DNA of 64,000 nt from Leucaena leucocephala (taxonomy: Eukaryota > Streptophyta > Magnoliopsida > Fabales > Fabaceae), in NCBI GenBank assembly GCA_037074615.1, contig CM073519.1:24139001-24203000 (forward strand), read 5' to 3'. Every line of letters begins with the position of its first letter. Position 1 is the first letter of the stretch. The notes beneath the pieces are model-generated. The model did not search any database and was not told where the DNA came from. It saw nothing but the letters and a program-made list of their open reading frames with translations. Below, piece by piece: positions 60,338-64,000 of this stretch. The position numbers and the translations under genes are program-made.

Positions 60338-61355
60338 GGAAACCGGTGTCTAAGTTTCTTATACCATTGACAATGTTTGACTAAGTATTGATCTTCCATC
60401 CATCCCTTGGAAAATGACCAAAATACCCTTGGTGTCTTTTCTTGCACTATATTAACCCTAAGGACATAATTGTCATTTCACCCCTCTTTGTACTGCCTCA
60501 GTGCCTATAATGGCTCTAAATAATCATATTTATACTATATCCCACATTTTTAGCCTGTCCAGAATGACCAAAATGTCCTCCATCTATCACTGTTACAATA
60601 TAGTCACCAGGGGTATTTTCCTAATTTTGCACTTTTCCTAAACACTAGCCCCCTCTACTGATGAACTGCTATCATGGGTATTGGGCCCTCCTTGGCATCA
60701 TCATAGGCCTATGTATGAGGTCATATGACTTATTCTATCCAGACTTACTTACTGTTAAGTTCCATAATCGGATCACGGGTGTTCTCAAACTCCCGTTAAA
60801 ATTCACAAATATGGGGTAACTTTTCAAACATATCTCCTTTTTGGGTTTTGTTAGATTCATGACATCTGATGTCATGGGGCACACCTTCCTGTAACTTTTC
60901 CACTTATACCTAAGGTCCATGAGATATGATAAAATTTTAGATAACATTTAGACTATCAGATAAATATCCACTATCTAGAACCCTAATAAAATTTCTGTAT
61001 TATGCTAGATTAACCAGCATAACTTTCTTTATTTACTGATAAAATATGGGACTGGAATACTTCCAGGCAGTTCTAAGCCTTTTCTGGCTGAACTTTTCCA
61101 TAATTACATTTAGGTCCTTGACTTTTTGCTTAATTACGTTTAAGTCCCTAAACTTTTGGAAATTACCACTTTTGGCCTAACTTTTGTTTCTACTTTAACT
61201 TCTAGCCTCCAACCTTTTCTAATTTTTGTTTAGGTCCCTTTCTTCCTTCAAGACTCATTTAACCTCTATTATTTCTTCTTATCATCGTCATAATCCTTTC
61301 CAAATCTCTTTCCACTATTAGTATTATAAAGATAGGGAAAAATTAGGATATGACA

Positions 61356-62112
61356 CTATCATCAACAAGTTGAGTTAATTAATTTCATGCCGTATGGTAT
61401 GGGAATAACATAACTTTCTCATATGGTATACTCTACCATGTATGTACTATGTGAGGGGAGCATTCATTTATCATAGCATACTCGATCATGCATAATATGC
61501 AAGGAGATGCAATCATTTAAGCATTCTTTAACACGCGTTTTATCATATGACAATTGCAAGAAGATGCAACTATTCATCATAACATATGGCAACATAAGCC
61601 ATATCATTATTACACAATTTGCTCTACCATCCTTTATATGCATACTACAACTAAATAATTAACTAAATAAACCTTAAGCATTCTGTCATTTTATCACCTT
61701 AACTGCTAGGTCATAATCATCTATTCAAGAACCTGAGTCATTTGCTTATCTCACTTAGACAGCCACGTTACCCTCTTATTAGGGTATAGACTCAACCCTC
61801 CTTTACTTTTTCTTACATAGAGAATAGGGGAGTCACTTTATCTTTGAACCTATGGCTACCTTATTTTCTTTAAACCTTATAAACTTCTTTTCTTATTTTG
61901 CACATATCTCTTTCTACTAATACTCAAGAAATTTCTGAGGCGATTTATCTTTGGCTTACATCTCTAATATCCTATTTATTCATTTAAGAATCTGAGATAG
62001 CTTATCATATCAGGCTATTTTACCTTACTAGACTATATTCATTATATCATAACATTTCTCATGGCCTGTAAGACTACTATTTCCCTAGCCTAAAGGACTT
62101 ATGTGTCCTTGG
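61356..62112 (-). mobile_element. Internal region resuming after the complete element
   Basis: Begins CTATCATCAACAAG, the continuation of the site left open at 38754, and is collinear with 51895-52575 and with the left end of the window. It is cut at CTTGG (62108-62112) by the next LTR. It holds no recognisable coding sequence. Confidence 0.7.
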
Positions 62113-64000
62113 TGTCATATCCCCAATTTTCCTATCTGATATGTGTGTACAGATTATCTGAAATCGATATGAGTTTCTTGGAATAGACTGTATTAGATTA
62201 AGAAAAGACAAGGAAAGATTAATAACTAAGCAAAGAATAGGGACCTAAACAAAAATTGAAAAGTTTGAAGGTAAAAAGTTGAAGTAGAAATAAAATGAGG
62301 GTCCTAAATGTAATTAATGAAAAGTTGAGGGACTAAAGTGCAATTAATCAAAAGTGAAGGGACCTAAATGTAAATATAGAAAAGTTGAGCCAAAACAGGC
62401 TAAAAATACCCAGAATCATATCAGACCCAAATTTTACCAGTAGATAGACAAAAATATTCCGGTCAGTTCGCAACACAGAATTTTGATTTGATGTCTCGAT
62501 TAATTGATATAAATTCCTGAAGTTAGGAGGAATTATTATAGTATTTTTTAGATCTTAGAATCAGATAAGACCTTATAGAAAATTCATATATTTAATATAT
62601 GAATTTATAAAATTGATAGAATTAGGAAAGGAACCCTGTAGAAGCCATACAAGATTTTACAGTGAAATAAAATACCCGATAAATAGGATTGGGAGAGTTG
62701 TATTGTGAATTAGGCCACAAAGGCAATACAGGCAATAAGCCCATACTAAGGCCCAAATGGTGCCATAATTAGCCCATTAAGGTGACTGGACAATTAAGTG
62801 GGCTAGAGACCAGAGCAATCAAGGAAAAGTGCAAAATTACGAAAATGCCCTTGGATGCCCATACTGTACGAGTAGTGGATGGAGATCATGTTGGTCATTC
62901 TGGGTCATTCTGGATAGGCCAAAAATGTGTTACATAGTATAAATGTGATTAGTTAGAACCAGTATATGCCATAAGGCAGTACAAAAAGGGGTGAAATGAC
63001 AATTATACCCTTAGGGTCAGTATAGTGCAAGAAATGACACCAAGAGTATTTTGGTAATTTCCCAAGGGATGGATGGCAGATAAATACTCAGTATAACATT
63101 TTCAATGGTATGATAAGACTAGAAATTAATTTCTACGATAGAATACATATCCTGGTATATTATAAAGAAATCAGGAACAGAAAACAGTCTGGTTGTTGTG
63201 AAACTGCTCCGATCGGTACCGGATTGGACTAGAATTTTTCCAGAAGTTTCCTTACATGGACAACACACCACATAACCCTCTTAGGTGTCCCATGAGTTGT
63301 CCCACATGATGTCATAATTATTCTTTTTAGAAAAAGTTAAATCCAAGATTAAATGTGAGCCCTTGGATCAAATAGTAACCAAATCAACCTTGGCCATCCA
63401 TTTCAACCCAAAATTCTCTATAAATACCCCCTATTCTGATCACTTTGGCATGCATGGTGAACCATAGGGAAACTCTTGCAAAATTTCCATTCAACCAAGA
63501 AAGAAGCAACCAAAGTGAAGTAACAAGCAAGGTAATCATCTCCCTTGATCTTGAGCTTGGTTCTAGTAGGTTAGCTCATGGTTTTAAGGGGTTTTTGTTC
63601 TATATTTCCCTTATGTTTGCTGCTGGAATTTCATGCTCTTGATGCTTCCAATGGGTTTAAAATGGAAAATTGTGTGGAGATAAAGTAGGAGAACAAGTAT
63701 TGGAAGCATTGGAATCAAAATGTGAATTTTTGGAAAAAGGGACATCCATTTCGGTTTGGTACTGTAGCAATTGGTATGTTTTGATTTTGGAAATTATAAT
63801 TTAATATTTGGATTCTACATGAAAAATTATGTGGAAATGAACCATGAGAATTTATTTTGGAAAGATGGAAGTAGGAAACGTAAAGTAGAGAAAGAAAGGG
63901 AGCTAGTGAAAACCTAGTCTTGGTTTTGTTCAAGTTGAGTTGTAACTTGGTATTATTTTGTAATGGCTACATTTTAACATCTGTGAAGGAAGTAAATAAT
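62113..64000 (+). mobile_element. LTR, plus strand, cut by the window end
   Basis: Starts TGTCATATCC after CTTGG, the presumed left copy of its target duplication. The order is as in other LTRs: TGATGTCA at about 63308, TATAAATA at 63419-63426, a leader ending CAAG-GTAATC near 63530. A deletion join lies near 63620-63640 (TTGCTGCTGGAATTTCATGC). Short frames at 63445-63642 and 63715-63933 are not genes. Whether it is solo or part of a full element cannot be seen. Confidence 0.82.
63419..63426 (+). promoter_or_regulatory. LTR TATA box
   Basis: TATAAATACCCCC context, 1306 bases from the LTR start. This LTR belongs to the subgroup with the CAAG-GTAATC leader. Confidence 0.6.

Larger units (their letters stand above)
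38755..61355 (-). mobile_element. Complete LTR retrotransposon with both LTRs and four nested insertions
   Basis: 3' LTR 38755-44146, internal 44147-54973, 5' LTR 54974-61355. Both LTRs start TGTCATATCC or TGTCACATCC, then TTAATTCCAAC, and end GGATATGACA. The purine tract and Met-tRNA primer site are in place. Without insertions the LTRs are about 3.20 and 3.07 kb and the internal part about 5.6 kb. The host reads CTATTGCTTTA on the left and CTATCATCAAC on the right. Uninterrupted sequence elsewhere (51890: CTTTATCATTAAC) shows the site, with a CTTTA duplication whose right copy seems eroded. No pol was seen. It resembles a LARD; Ty3/gypsy (chromovirus-like) affinity is inference from primer, purine tract and termini. 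Confidence 0.85.
54974..61355 (-). mobile_element. 5' LTR of the complete element, with a nested LTR
   Basis: 3.07 kb without the insertion at 57028-60337. The TATA box is at 56747-56754 (minus). Compared with the 3' LTR it lacks about 100 bases near 56496 (a join within GAAGCATCA-ACTATCCATAAC). It ends GGATATGACA against CTATCATCAAC. Confidence 0.85.

Overview
The window looks like a heterochromatic, gene-free stretch of a flowering-plant nuclear genome. It is AT-rich and has no intact gene, no tRNA and no CRISPR. It consists almost entirely of long terminal repeat (LTR) retrotransposon sequence. Plant origin is inferred from LTRs that start TG and end CA and make 5-bp target duplications, primer sites matching initiator-Met tRNA and Asp tRNA, and a plant-type 5S rRNA relic. 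I cannot name the species. No readable pol (protease, RT, RNase H, integrase) was found, so the main family looks non-autonomous, like a LARD (large retrotransposon derivative).

Main family. The LTRs are 3.1-3.4 kb. In sense they start TGTCATATCC and end GGATGTTACA, or close variants. Each intact LTR has a TATAAATA box about 1.2-1.3 kb from its start, then a short leader and a GTAAGC or GTAATC splice-donor-like site, then 1.8-2.05 kb more. The internal region is about 5.6 kb. It runs from a Met-tRNA primer site, through a decayed reading frame, a 51-bp tandem array of GTCGCGAC-like palindromes and a 5S rRNA-like block, to a purine tract (AAGGGGGTAGAAA).

Layout. 1-2953 is internal sequence ending in a primer site. 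2954-4167 is an internally deleted LTR. 4168-9753 is internal sequence split by a small LTR element of another family with an Asp-tRNA primer site (5424-8994). 9754-22112 is two fused LTR fragments enclosing an LTR (13479-20268) that itself contains an opposite LTR of the same family (14944-18337). 22113-27017 is internal sequence with a solo LTR (22756-25845). 27018-31258 is a partly duplicated LTR. 31259-33251 is the 5' internal part with its primer site. 33252-36368 is an LTR shared by two adjacent units. 36369-38754 is internal sequence. 38755-61355 is a complete minus-strand element with both LTRs, each LTR and the internal region carrying further insertions. 61356-62112 is the continuation of the interrupted internal region. 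62113-64000 is the start of another plus-strand LTR cut by the window edge.

Nothing works together as genes here. The interest lies in three places: the order of nesting, readable from eight insertions with 5-bp duplications; the tandem units that share LTRs; and two hidden structures in the elements, the 5S rRNA-derived block and the array of paired palindromes, which also appears upstream of a TATA-like box in the unrelated Asp-primed element.
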